64,000 nt of DNA from Caenispirillum salinarum AK4 (GTDB lineage: Bacteria > Pseudomonadota > Alphaproteobacteria > Rhodospirillales > Rhodospirillaceae): contig NZ_ANHY01000010.1 in the NCBI RefSeq assembly GCF_000315795.1, positions 62,001 through 126,000 of the forward strand, written 5' to 3'. The notes below the pieces were generated by a model. That model ran no database searches. It was given only the letters and a program-made list of their open reading frames with translations, and had not been told where the DNA came from. How positions within the stretch are numbered: position 1 is the stretch's first letter; every line of letters begins with the position of its first letter. Of the stretch, positions 1 through 8,203 are shown piece after piece. Both the position numbers and the translations under genes were made by a program.

Positions 1-554
1 CGCAGGGTGAAGCCGCCCGACTCCTGTTCGTTCGCGCCGGTGGTGGCCGACCCGCCGTAGAGGCCCGGCAGACGGCCGCCGTTGGTGAAGCCGAAGGCGT
101 CGGGGAAACGGACCTTGTAGTGCAGGCAGGCGCGATCCGCGCCGCCCTCGAACATGGGTGCGAGGAACCCGCCGCCGGCGCGCGGCGCGACGTCGCCGGC
201 CGTGCCGGTGGGGTTCTGCGGGAACTTGACGCGGATGACGGGCTGGTCGGCGGGGTCGAGCGGATCGCCCTCGGGCTCGGTCACCACCGCCAGCGTCTCG
301 CCCAGCGCCCAGGCCTGCGAGGGATTGAAGGCCTGCTTGATGGCCTCCTCCACCGGCTTGTCGGCCTCGGGCACCGGGTGGGCGACCTGCTCATAGCGCG
401 TGGAGCACGGCGTCAGGCCGCTCTGCGGGTCGGTGGCGCGCAGGTTGGTGATGGGGTAGTCGGTGCTTTCGGGATAACTGGTCGCCGCACCGGCGGTGGC
501 GGCGGGAAGGGCCACGGTCGCGGCGGCGGCGGCAAGAACGAGTCGACGGCGCAT
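1..554 (-). CDS. Secreted polysaccharide-lyase-like protein (PL14/alginate-lyase-like), 3' end outside window
   Basis: Partial gene: about 184 codons are visible and the reading frame runs off the left edge. The ATG at 554 is followed by an arginine-rich, alanine-rich signal peptide (MRRRLVLAAAAATVALPAA), so export is expected. The mature part contains CLHYKVRFPDAF and GGRLPGLYGG, which resemble the conserved strands of the PL14-type/alginate-lyase-like beta-jelly-roll family. Such proteins cleave uronate-containing polysaccharides by beta-elimination, but the catalytic residues lie in the missing part, so activity is inferred only. The Shine-Dalgarno sequence GGAGAGG lies inside a hairpin (560-589). 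It is separated from the catabolic operon upstream by 65 bases. Confidence 0.6.
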   Translation of the reverse strand, partial: MRRRLVLAAAAATVALPAATAGAATSYPESTDYPITNLRATDPQSGLTPCSTRYEQVAHPVPEADKPVEEAIKQAFNPSQAWALGETLAVVTEPEGDPLDPADQPVIRVKFPQNPTGTAGDVAPRAGGGFLAPMFEGGADRACLHYKVRFPDAFGFTNGGRLPGLYGGSATTGANEQESGGFTL

Positions 555-559
555 GAACC

Positions 560-589
560 TCTCCGGCTTGGATGTCTCGTTGCCGGAGA
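560..589 (-). promoter_or_regulatory. Hairpin in the leader of the lyase-like gene, covering its Shine-Dalgarno
   Basis: TCTCCGGC (560-567) and GCCGGAGA (582-589) form a perfect 8-bp stem with a 14-base loop. On the minus strand the second arm supplies most of the GGAGAGG ribosome-binding site of the gene starting at 554. It also lies 31 bases downstream of the M20 deacylase stop. It could therefore limit translation of the lyase or act as a weak end signal for the upstream operon. There is no U tract. Confidence 0.4.
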
Positions 590-619
590 AACGGCCCATG
601 CGCCGCCGGTGTTGCCGGG

Positions 620-1909
620 TCAGCCGATCCGCTCCAGTCCACACCAGCGCGCGATGAACAGCGCCAGCACGCGGGAAACCGTCGCCATGCTCTCCAGGCC
701 GACGCTTTCATCGATGCCGTGGATGCTGTCGGCTTCCGGGCCGTAGCAGGTGGCGGGCGTGTCGCCGTAGAGGACGAAGAACCGCGCGTCCGTGGTGGCG
801 GTCGACGCCAAGTGCTCGATGGGCGAGCCTGCCACCGCCTCGTGGACGGCCGCCAGTTCCTTCATCATGGGCCAGTCGGGGTCCATCACCGCGCCCTCGG
901 CCTGGAAGCCGCGGTAGGAGATGGTCACGCCCATGCCCTCGGGCGCGTGCTGGCGGATGGCGGCCTCCACCTCGGCCTTCACCTGGTCCATGTCGGCGCC
1001 GGGGAAGAAGCCGACGCGCAGGTCGAAGCGACAGGTGGCCGGCACCGAAGACGGCCAGTCGCCGCCCTGAATGCGGCCCAGGTTGAAGTTGATGGGGTGC
1101 GCGTGACCCTCATAGGCCGGATGGCGGTGCGTCGGTTCGTTCCAGCGCGCCTCAAGCTCCTTCAGCCCGCGCAGGATGGGATGCACGGCCTCGATGGCGT
1201 TGGAGCCCGCCGAGGTGTCCAGCACGTGCGCCGGCTTGCCCGCCAGGTCCACCGTGAACCACATGACGCCCAGCTGCGCCGTCATCAGGCTGTGGTTGAA
1301 GGGTTCGGGGATGATGGCGGCGTCGGCGCGGTAGCCGCGATGCAGGCACGACAGCGCCCCGTTACCGGTGCATTCCTCCTCGATCACGCTTTGCAGGAAC
1401 ACATCCGCCGCCGGGCGATAGCCCAGCCGCGCCAGCGCCCGCATGGCCGCCACATAGGCGACGATGCCCGCCTTCATGTCGCCCGAGCCGCGCCCGTAGA
1501 GCCGCCCGTCGCGCACCACTGGATGGAACGGCGGGTTGCTCCAGGCGGCCTCGTTCCCCACCGGCACCACGTCGATGTGGCCGTTGAGGATCAGCGACCG
1601 TCCCTTGGCTCCACCGGCCGGACGGCTGATGCCGACGACGTTCTCCCGCCCCGAATAGTCCACCAGCGGCGGCGAGAATCCCGGCAGGTGGGAGATCGCG
1701 TTCAGGTCCACCTCGAAGCGGTCCACCGTCAGGCCCAGCGATCCGAAGACGCCCGCCATGATGTCCTGCGCACCGCCCTCGTTGCCGAGCGTGGAGGGCT
1801 CGCGCACAAGATCCTTCAGAAGCTCCACCGCCTCGGCCTGTTCGGCATCGGCGGCGGCCAGGATGTCGGCGTCGGTGGGCAGCGTGTCGGCGGTGGGGGT
1901 GTCGGTCAT
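620..1909 (-). CDS. M20 family metallopeptidase / ArgE-DapE-type deacylase
   Basis: 429 aa zinc-dependent amidohydrolase of the M20 (ArgE/DapE/ACY1) family, expected to be cytoplasmic and to remove an acyl group from an amino compound. Visible metal-site motifs are NGHIDVVPVG (His and the following catalytic Asp), GSGDMKAG (bridging Asp), IEEECTGNGA (catalytic Glu-Glu), IIPEPF and a C-terminal SIHGIDE histidine. The length fits the family. The ATG at 1909 was chosen because it begins the conserved frame two bases after the stop of the FAD oxidoreductase; the open frame extends further upstream inside that gene but reads as shadow. It is the last gene of the transporter/aminotransferase/BKACE unit, which suggests an N-acylated intermediate. 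The substrate cannot be read from sequence. Confidence 0.85.
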   Translation of the reverse strand: MTDTPTADTLPTDADILAAADAEQAEAVELLKDLVREPSTLGNEGGAQDIMAGVFGSLGLTVDRFEVDLNAISHLPGFSPPLVDYSGRENVVGISRPAGGAKGRSLILNGHIDVVPVGNEAAWSNPPFHPVVRDGRLYGRGSGDMKAGIVAYVAAMRALARLGYRPAADVFLQSVIEEECTGNGALSCLHRGYRADAAIIPEPFNHSLMTAQLGVMWFTVDLAGKPAHVLDTSAGSNAIEAVHPILRGLKELEARWNEPTHRHPAYEGHAHPINFNLGRIQGGDWPSSVPATCRFDLRVGFFPGADMDQVKAEVEAAIRQHAPEGMGVTISYRGFQAEGAVMDPDWPMMKELAAVHEAVAGSPIEHLASTATTDARFFVLYGDTPATCYGPEADSIHGIDESVGLESMATVSRVLALFIARWCGLERIG

Positions 1910-1911
1910 GG

Positions 1912-3048
1912 TCAGGCGATGCGCTCCGGCGAAAGAGTGTCCTTGGTGATGCCGCGCTCGGCGATGTGGTCCGGCACGGGCTTGCCCTGGGCGAGCGCAG
2001 CGGACAGCGCGCCCATGGCGGCACAGGTCTGGATGCCGTACCCGCCCTGCCCGGCCAGCCAGAAGAAGCCCGGCTCGGCGGCGCGGAAGCCCACCACCGG
2101 CACGCCGTCGTCGACAAAGCTGCGCAGGCCCGCCCACTTGTGGTCGATGGTGCGGACATCGATGTTCAGCGCCGTCATCAGGCGGTCGATGGCGATGGCG
2201 ACATCCATCTCCTCTGGCTGAACGTCGTGGGGCGGGACGGGTGTTGCGTCCGCCGGGCTGACCAGCAGCTTACCCGCATCCGGTTTGCAGTAGAAGTTTT
2301 CTTCCGCATCCAGCGTCATGGGCCAGCCGCTCGGGTCCATGCCCTCGGGCACGGAAACGAGGCACGCCGTCCGCCGCTTGGGCTGGATGCCGATGGGCGT
2401 GATGCCGGCCAGCTTGGCGACCTCGTCGGCCCAGGCCCCGGCGGCGTTGATGACCACCGGCGCGGTAAAGGCGCGGCCGTCGCGGCAGGTGACGGTCCAG
2501 TCGCCCGAGGCGCCGTCGCGGGCCAGGCCTTCCACCTCCGCGTGGGTCTCCACCACGCCGCCCTCGCGCTTCATCAGGCGCAGGAAGCCCTGGTGCAGGG
2601 CGTCCACGTCCAGGTCCTTGGCGCCCTCTTCCAGAAGCGCGCCCACGAGCCCCTCGCGGCGGAGCAACGGCTGCATGGCGCAGGCTTCATCGATGGAGAT
2701 TTCCTTGAGCGGCGCCCCGGCGGCGCGGCCTTCCTCGGCGCACTTCTCCAGCGCCGCCTCCTGGCCCTCGGGGCAGAAGAACAGCACGCCGCGGTCGACG
2801 ATGAGCGGATGCTCGCTCATGCCCTCCGGCGGGTTCTCGAAGAAGGCGCGGGAGGCGATGGACAACGCCCGGATGGCGCGCGGCCCGTAGTTTTCCGTAA
2901 AAAGCGCGGCGGAGCGGCCGGTGGAGTGGTATCCGGGCTGGGCCTCGCGCTCCAGCACCACCACCCGCTTGCCGTCGCGGGCGAGGAAATATCCCGCCGA
3001 GGCCCCGGCGATGCCGCCGCCGATGATGATGAAGTCGGTGTTGGTCAT
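1912..3048 (-). CDS. FAD-dependent amino-acid-oxidase-type oxidoreductase (DAO family)
   Basis: 378 aa. The N terminus carries the Rossmann dinucleotide motif IIIGGGIAGASAGYFLA at about residues 7-23, followed by the acidic end of strand 2 (VVVLERE). The C terminus has the DAO-family FAD-closing segment GLRSFVDDGVPVVGF and GQGGYGIQT. Such enzymes oxidise amines or amino acids (glycine, sarcosine, D-amino acids) with oxygen or a membrane acceptor. Start: the ATG at 3048 begins the flavin fold directly; the upstream extension to 3114 is not typical. It lies between the BKACE gene (155-base gap) and the deacylase (2-base gap), so it is probably one step of the same catabolic route. Exact substrate unknown. 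Confidence 0.85.
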   Translation of the reverse strand: MTNTDFIIIGGGIAGASAGYFLARDGKRVVVLEREAQPGYHSTGRSAALFTENYGPRAIRALSIASRAFFENPPEGMSEHPLIVDRGVLFFCPEGQEAALEKCAEEGRAAGAPLKEISIDEACAMQPLLRREGLVGALLEEGAKDLDVDALHQGFLRLMKREGGVVETHAEVEGLARDGASGDWTVTCRDGRAFTAPVVINAAGAWADEVAKLAGITPIGIQPKRRTACLVSVPEGMDPSGWPMTLDAEENFYCKPDAGKLLVSPADATPVPPHDVQPEEMDVAIAIDRLMTALNIDVRTIDHKWAGLRSFVDDGVPVVGFRAAEPGFFWLAGQGGYGIQTCAAMGALSAALAQGKPVPDHIAERGITKDTLSPERIA

Positions 3049-3203
3049 GTAACGGTCCCCCGGTGACTCTTTGCGTTCTGGCGCGGAGCGCCAGAACTTG
3101 CGTTCAAGCGCCACGCAGGCTCACGCGCCTGACCGGCGCGGGGTCGCAGTCGCGACCCTATTCGCGGTTCCCGTCCACAGGCGTGGCCGGAAACCGCTCC
3201 GCA

Positions 3204-4190
3204 TTAAAAACTCACGGCATCGGCGCCCTTGAGCGCCAGCATCTCGCGGGCCTCGGCCGGCGTCGCCACCTCCAGCGACAGTGCCTCCAGCAGCCCGCGC
3301 ACGTGGCGTACCTGAGCGGCGTTGTCCGGCGCAAGAACTCCCTTGCCGAGAGACAAGTTGTCCTCCAGCCCGACGCGCACGTTGCCGCCCATCACGGCCC
3401 CCATGGTCGCCAGGCCCATCTGGTGGCGTCCGCCGCCCAGCACGCTGAAACGATAGTCCTCGCCGAACAGCTTGTCGGCGACGGATTTCATGTGCGTCAG
3501 GTTGTCCGGGTCCGGCCCGATACCGCCCAGGATGCCGAAAATGAATTGCAGGAAGAACGGCGGCTTCACCAGCCCCTTGTCGACGAAATGCGCCAGCGTA
3601 TACAGGTGCCCGACGTCGTAGCACTCGAACTCGAACCGCGTGCCGCAGCCCTCGCCCAGGTCCTTCAGGATGCGTTCGATGTCGCCGAAGGTGTTGCGGA
3701 AGATGAAGTCCTTGGAGCCTTCCAGGAACGGCTTTTCCCAGTCGTGCTTCCAGTCGGTGTAGCGCTCCGCCAGCGGGTGCAGAGCGAAGTTCATGCTGCC
3801 CATGTTCAGCGAGCACATCTCCGGCTGGGCGCGAAGCGCGGCCTGCATCCGGTCCTGCACCGTCATGCCCTGGCCGCCGCCGGTGGTGATGTTCACCACG
3901 GCATCCGTCTGCTGCTTGATGCGCGGCAGGAAGCGCATGAAGACGTCGGGGTCCGGCGTCGGGCGGCCGGTTTCCGGGTCGCGGGCGTGCAGGTGCAGGA
4001 TGGACGCGCCGGCCTCCGCCGCCGCCACCGCCTGCTCGGCGATTTCGTCGGGCGTGATGGGCAGATGCGGGCTCATGGTGGGGGTGTGGATGGAGCCCGT
4101 CACCGCGCAGGTGATGACGACCTTGCCGCGCCCCTTCTTCCGGGGTCGTTCCGGCGCCGCCGTGGGGATGGACGTTTCCGCGAATGCCAT
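3204..4190 (-). CDS. Beta-keto acid cleavage enzyme (BKACE, 3-keto-5-aminohexanoate cleavage enzyme family)
   Basis: 328 aa. BKACE enzymes (formerly DUF849, Kce-like) condense a beta-keto acid with acetyl-CoA to give acetoacetate and a new CoA ester, using a Zn ion in a TIM barrel. Visible are the metal-binding HxH in ASILHLHARD, VVNITTGGG, EMCSLNMGSMNF, and FECYDVGHLYTL with further ligands, plus GGGRHQMGLATMGAVMGGNVRVGLED cut here as its two halves GGGRHQMGL and GNVRVGLED near the C terminus. Usual family length is 270-320; the extra residues are a basic N-terminal segment. It starts 5 bases after the aminotransferase stop, so the two are translationally linked: a transaminase product could be the keto acid it cleaves. 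The family has many subgroups with different substrates, so the substrate is open. Confidence 0.9.
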   Translation of the reverse strand: MAFAETSIPTAAPERPRKKGRGKVVITCAVTGSIHTPTMSPHLPITPDEIAEQAVAAAEAGASILHLHARDPETGRPTPDPDVFMRFLPRIKQQTDAVVNITTGGGQGMTVQDRMQAALRAQPEMCSLNMGSMNFALHPLAERYTDWKHDWEKPFLEGSKDFIFRNTFGDIERILKDLGEGCGTRFEFECYDVGHLYTLAHFVDKGLVKPPFFLQFIFGILGGIGPDPDNLTHMKSVADKLFGEDYRFSVLGGGRHQMGLATMGAVMGGNVRVGLEDNLSLGKGVLAPDNAAQVRHVRGLLEALSLEVATPAEAREMLALKGADAVSF

Positions 4191-4195
4191 TGTGT

Positions 4196-5587
4196 TCAGT
4201 ACCTTCCGGCCAGTTCCTTGCGGAGCGCGACAAGGCTGTCCCGCAGGCGCTCCAGCAGGGTGTCGACCTCTTTGTCCGTGATGGTGAGCGGCGGGGTGAC
4301 CATGATGTGGTCGCCCGACTGCCCGCCGCGCGTGCGGCGGAAATAGACGATGAGGCCCTTTTCGTAGGCGATTTCAACCAGCCGCGCCGCCGCGTTCAGC
4401 TCCGGCGGCAGGACGCGCATGGTCTCGCGGTCGGCCACGAACTCCACGGCCTGCAACAGCCCGAGGCCGCGCACGTCGCCGATGAAGGGGAATTCCTCCT
4501 TCAGCGCCCGCAGGCCCGCCATCTGCCGCGCGCCCATGATGCGGGCGTTGGCGGACAGGTCCCGTTCCACCACCTCGCGCACCACGGCGCGGCCGGCGGC
4601 GCAGGCGATGGGATTGCCCGCATACGTATGACCGTGGGCATAGCCGCCCGCGTCCAGCACCTTCGCCACCATGCGGCTGGGCGCGATCATGGCGCCCAGC
4701 GGCGCATAGCCGGCGGCGAAGCCCTTGGACATGGCGATGAGGTCCGGCACCACCTTCCAGTGCTCCGACGCCAGGAAGGCGCCGGTGCGGCCGACGCCGG
4801 TCATCACCTCGTCGTGGATGAGCAGGATGCCGTACTTGTCGCAGATTTCGCGGATGCGCGCGTGGTAGGGCGCGCCCGGCACCACCGCGCCGGTCGACGC
4901 CCCGCCGACGGGCTCCACGATGAAGGCCATCACCGTATCCGGCCCCTCGCGCAGGATCGCCTCTTCCAGCATGTCGGCGTGGCGGAGCGCGTAGGCGTCT
5001 TCATCCTCAGTCCCGCCGTCCAGGTAGTGGCGCGGCGTGGCGATCTTGGGCATGGGGCGCATCATGGGGTCGAAGGGGGCCGACAGCGGCGTGTAGCCCG
5101 TCACCGCCAGCGCGCCGAGCGTGGAGCCGTGATAGCTGGGATGCCGGCTGATGACCTTGTAGCGGGTGCCCTGCCCCGTCGCGATCATGTACTGGCGGGC
5201 GAACTTCAGGCAGCTCTCCACCGCCTCGGACCCACCGGAGACGAAGAACACCCGGTCCAGGCCGGCAGGCATGAGGTCGACGATCTCGGCCGCCAGCCCT
5301 TCCGCCGCCTCCGACTGGAATTGCAGCCGGTAGGCGAAGGTGGCGCGCTCCATCTGCTCGCGCATGGCCTTCAGCACGCGCGGGTTGGAATGCCCGACAT
5401 TGCAGACCATGGCGCCAGAGGCGGCGTCCATGTAGGTCTTGCCGTCCTGGCCGTGCATCCAGATGCCCTCGGCCCGGTCGATGAAGGGCCGCGTGCCGTG
5501 GGCCTGGTAGAACAGGTAGCTGTCCGCCGGCGCCTGATGCGCGGCGCGCTTGATGCCGGGGGGAAGGGTGTCGACGCCGGTGGTCAT
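4196..5587 (-). CDS. Class III PLP-dependent aminotransferase (aspartate aminotransferase family)
   Basis: 463 aa, fold type I, subgroup II (omega-amino acid / beta-alanine:pyruvate type). Seen: DAASGAMVCNVGHSNPRV near the N terminus, the phosphate-contact FFVSGGSEAVES, ISRHPSYHGSTLGAL, the PLP-ring Asp in LLIHDEVMTGVGRTG, and the Schiff-base lysine in AMSKGFAAGY. These enzymes move the amino group of an omega-amino acid or amine to pyruvate or 2-oxoglutarate. The ATG at 5587 matches the family start; 29 bases separate it from the upstream ATPase gene. It directly precedes the BKACE gene, suggesting it makes the beta-keto acid. Family confidence is high, substrate unknown. Confidence 0.9.
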   Translation of the reverse strand: MTTGVDTLPPGIKRAAHQAPADSYLFYQAHGTRPFIDRAEGIWMHGQDGKTYMDAASGAMVCNVGHSNPRVLKAMREQMERATFAYRLQFQSEAAEGLAAEIVDLMPAGLDRVFFVSGGSEAVESCLKFARQYMIATGQGTRYKVISRHPSYHGSTLGALAVTGYTPLSAPFDPMMRPMPKIATPRHYLDGGTEDEDAYALRHADMLEEAILREGPDTVMAFIVEPVGGASTGAVVPGAPYHARIREICDKYGILLIHDEVMTGVGRTGAFLASEHWKVVPDLIAMSKGFAAGYAPLGAMIAPSRMVAKVLDAGGYAHGHTYAGNPIACAAGRAVVREVVERDLSANARIMGARQMAGLRALKEEFPFIGDVRGLGLLQAVEFVADRETMRVLPPELNAAARLVEIAYEKGLIVYFRRTRGGQSGDHIMVTPPLTITDKEVDTLLERLRDSLVALRKELAGRY

Positions 5588-5616
5588 GTTCGGGCGGTCT
5601 TTCGTCGTCAGGGGGA

Positions 5617-6741
5617 TCAGTGGTGGACGTGGCCGGTGTCGTCGAGGATCACCGCGTCCTCGCTGCGCAGATGCAGCGTCACGCGGTCGCCCTCGCGGGC
5701 GGGGTGCTGGTCGATGGGGTTGATGACCTGGAGCTTCTGGCCGCCGGCTTCCACAAAGTAGCGGGCGTTCAGGCCCTGGTAGTCCACGTTGGTCACCACG
5801 CCCTCGAAGGTGTTCATGGGGCCGCCCCGGCTTTCCGGCGCGCGGCCGATGCACAGGCGTTCGGCGCGGATGACGATCTGTACCGCCTCTCCCTTGCGGA
5901 ACCGGCCGTTGGACGCGATGGACAGGCGGATGGGCATCGCCCCGCCCTCGCCCGGCTTGACGGCCAGGGTGACGAGGCCGTCCGTCACATCCTCCACCGT
6001 CGCGCCCAGGAAGTTGGAGTTGCCCAGGAACGACGCCACGAAGCGGCTGGTGGGGCGGTTGTAGACGTCTTCCGGCGTGCCGATCTGCTCCATCTGGCCG
6101 TCGGACATGACGACCACCTTGTCGGACATGGCCAGCGCCTCCCCCTGGTCGTGGGTGACGAAGACGGTGGCGATGCCAAGCTCGCGCTGGATGCGCTTCA
6201 GCTCCACCCGCATGTCCTCGCGCAGGTTGGCGTCCAGCGCCGACAGGGGCTCGTCCAGAAGCAGCACGTCGGGTTCGATGACGATGGCGCGGGCCAGCGC
6301 GATGCGCTGCTGCTGGCCGCCCGAGAGCTGGCCGGGGAAGCGGTCCTCCACATGCGGCAGGCGGACCATCTGAAGCGCCCGGCGCACTTTCTCCCGCGCG
6401 TCGGTCTTGTTGAGCTTGCGGTACTTCAGCCCGAAGGCGACGTTGTCGGCGATGCTCATGTGCGGGAACAGGGCGTAGTTCTGGAACACCACCCCCAGGT
6501 TCCGCTTGTGGATGGGCACCTCGTTCACGCGCCGGCCCTTGATGGCGATCTCGCCGGCCGTGATGCTCTCCAGCCCCGCAATCATGCGCAGCGTCGTGGT
6601 CTTGCCGCAGCCGGACGGGCCGAGCAGCGTGACGAAGCTGCCTTCGGGGATGTCCAGCGTCATGTCGCGGACGGCCTGGAAGCTGCCGTAGTTCTTTTCC
6701 ACGTCGGTCAGGCGGACGGCGATGTCGCGGGTCTCGGCCAT
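5617..6741 (-). CDS. potA: ABC transporter ATP-binding protein, spermidine/putrescine type (PotA-like)
   Basis: 374 aa cytoplasmic ATPase that powers uptake with the two permeases and binding protein encoded upstream. Motifs in order: Walker A GPSGCGKTTTLR (about residues 40-51), Q-loop VVFQNYALFPHMS, signature LSGGQQQRIALARA, Walker B VLLLDEPLSALD, switch His in VFVTHDQGEA, then a C-terminal TOBE domain. The ATG at 6741 has GAGG about 8 bases upstream; a TTG at 6756 is in frame but would place that Shine-Dalgarno inside the gene. It is separated from the binding-protein gene by a strong hairpin (6782-6830). The PotA/FbpC/CysA group cannot be assigned a substrate from the ATPase alone; the neighbours suggest polyamine-like cations. 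Confidence 0.92.
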   Translation of the reverse strand: MAETRDIAVRLTDVEKNYGSFQAVRDMTLDIPEGSFVTLLGPSGCGKTTTLRMIAGLESITAGEIAIKGRRVNEVPIHKRNLGVVFQNYALFPHMSIADNVAFGLKYRKLNKTDAREKVRRALQMVRLPHVEDRFPGQLSGGQQQRIALARAIVIEPDVLLLDEPLSALDANLREDMRVELKRIQRELGIATVFVTHDQGEALAMSDKVVVMSDGQMEQIGTPEDVYNRPTSRFVASFLGNSNFLGATVEDVTDGLVTLAVKPGEGGAMPIRLSIASNGRFRKGEAVQIVIRAERLCIGRAPESRGGPMNTFEGVVTNVDYQGLNARYFVEAGGQKLQVINPIDQHPAREGDRVTLHLRSEDAVILDDTGHVHH

Positions 6742-6781
6742 GGGGCGGGTCCTCAAAGCGCGGTACGAAAGAAAGAGAGAG

Positions 6782-6830
6782 CGGCGGGCCGTCGCCCAGA
6801 GGGCAAGGGGCGATGGCGACGGCCCGCCGG
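6782..6830 (-). terminator. Intercistronic hairpin between binding protein and ATPase genes
   Basis: CGGCGGGCCGTCGCC (6782-6796) pairs perfectly with GGCGACGGCCCGCCG (6816-6830), a 15-bp GC stem with a 19-base loop. It starts 15 bases after the binding-protein stop on the minus strand and is followed there by a pyrimidine run CTCTCTCTTTCTTTC. It could be a partial terminator or a 3'-end mRNA stabiliser giving more binding protein than ATPase. Confidence 0.65.
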
Positions 6831-6844
6831 GACCGAGAAAGGGC

Positions 6845-8008
6845 TTAGTAGCCCTTCTCGATGCGGCCGAACATCTTCGACCATTCCTGCTCGTGCCCGT
6901 TCCAGTAGGCGGGCTTGGCGAACGTCAGGCCGTCCAGCGTGCCGGTCGGGTCGAAGGCAGGCAGCTTGGGGATCTTCTCGCCCAGGTCCACCTTGTTGGG
7001 GTCCAGCGACGGCGGGTAGTTCTGGCCTTCCGCCACCGCGATGGCCACTTCCGGCTCCAGCATGAAGTTGACCAGTTCCTCGGTCGCCGCCATGGGGCTG
7101 CCCTTCAGAACCATCAGGCATTCCTGCCAGGCGAACCCGTTCTTGGGATCGTGGTAGCCGATGTTCTCGCCCTGCTGCTGGAGCGCGGCGACGCGGCCCG
7201 ACCAGGCTTCCGTCAGGTAGATTTCGCCGGACGCCAGCAGGTTCATCAGCTCGGCACCCGAGGTCCAGTACTTCAGCAGTCCCTCGCGGTGCTCGCGCAG
7301 GGCCTCCCACACGGCGTCCATGTCCTGGATGTTGTTGGGGTCCTGGCCGGTCTTCAGCGCGCCGTACCAGATGCGCGTGCGCCAGTCGTTCCAGCCGCCG
7401 ATCTTGCCGGCGTACTTGTCCGACCACAGGATGGCCGCGCCCAGTTCCTTCACCTCTTCGTCCGAGACATGGTCGCGGTTGTAGGCGATGCCGGTGGTGC
7501 CGTAGTCGTAGGGCACGGCCGACAGGGTGCCGTTGGTGACCTCGCGGTAGGGCGCCTGGAGGGCCGGCATCACCAGCTTGAGGTTGGGGATGTTGTCCTC
7601 GTTCAGCGTCACGCCGTAGCCGAGATCGGTGTAACGCGCGTAGTCGAAGACGCCGGACGCGTGGAACAGGTTGTACTCGCCCGGCTGGCCCGCCTTCACG
7701 CGGGTCAGGAACTCGTCGCCCGAGGCAAAGGTGCCTTCCACGACCTCGTTGCCGGTCTTCTGTTCGTAGGGGTTGAAGGCGTGCTTGCGGAAGGCTTCCG
7801 ACACCACGCCGCCCCAGCCGTCGAAGCGCACCTGGACCGGATCGGCGGCCGCGGCGGCCATGGCCTGGCGGCCGGCGGCGGTCAGGCCGGTGCCCATCAC
7901 GCCGGTGGCGATGCCCGCCACGCCCAGAAGCCCGAAGAAGCCGCGGCGGGAGATATCGCCGTCGCGGTACCGCTGCAACAGCCGTTCATAGCGCTTGGTG
8001 TCGTCCAT
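6845..8008 (-). CDS. potD: Tat-exported periplasmic substrate-binding protein, PotD/PotF type
   Basis: 387 aa. The N terminus carries a twin-arginine signal, SRRGFFGLL with Arg21-Arg22, then a hydrophobic stretch and Ala-rich cleavage region, so the folded protein should be exported by Tat, which is common for alphaproteobacterial PotD-like proteins. The mature part has the polyamine-binding-protein pattern: VRFDGWGGVVSEAF, PYDYGTTGIAYN, EIYLTEAWSGRVAAL, and a C-terminal EPEVAIAVAEGQNYPPS. It would deliver a substrate to the two membrane subunits. It is transcribed after the permeases and before the ATPase, and is bracketed by hairpins on both sides (8167-8192 and 6782-6830), consistent with separate control of its amount. 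Spermidine/putrescine is a family guess; the exact ligand is unknown. Confidence 0.88.
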   Translation of the reverse strand: MDDTKRYERLLQRYRDGDISRRGFFGLLGVAGIATGVMGTGLTAAGRQAMAAAAADPVQVRFDGWGGVVSEAFRKHAFNPYEQKTGNEVVEGTFASGDEFLTRVKAGQPGEYNLFHASGVFDYARYTDLGYGVTLNEDNIPNLKLVMPALQAPYREVTNGTLSAVPYDYGTTGIAYNRDHVSDEEVKELGAAILWSDKYAGKIGGWNDWRTRIWYGALKTGQDPNNIQDMDAVWEALREHREGLLKYWTSGAELMNLLASGEIYLTEAWSGRVAALQQQGENIGYHDPKNGFAWQECLMVLKGSPMAATEELVNFMLEPEVAIAVAEGQNYPPSLDPNKVDLGEKIPKLPAFDPTGTLDGLTFAKPAYWNGHEQEWSKMFGRIEKGY

Positions 8009-8166
8009 GGGTTCCTAGCCTCTCTGTCCTGTAGTGTTGTTTTGGCGGTTCTTGTTGTTGTCCTTGGTAACACCGGGCGACGCCTGAAATCGTACAGTTG
8101 TCGCCCGGCAAGGCCGACCGGCCGCCGCGCCTTATGGCGCGTGAGCCTGCGTGGCGAGTGAACGCA

Positions 8167-8192
8167 GCGCCGACGATTTCAATCGGCGGCGC
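8167..8192 (-). terminator. Hairpin after the PotC-like permease gene
   Basis: GCGCCGACGATT (8167-8178) and AATCGGCGGCGC (8181-8192) form a 12-bp arm pair with one mismatch and a 2-base gap. It lies 11 bases downstream of the permease stop on the minus strand and about 160 bases upstream of the binding-protein start. There is no U run, so it may be an RNA-processing or stability element rather than a true terminator. The rest of 8009-8203 shows nothing else clear. Confidence 0.45.
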
Positions 8193-8203
8193 GTAAACCA
8201 GCC

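Noticed and set aside
6742-6756. Longer TTG start for the PotA-like ATPase
   Set aside because: The GAGG ribosome site would then lie inside the coding region; the ATG at 6741 is correctly spaced from it.
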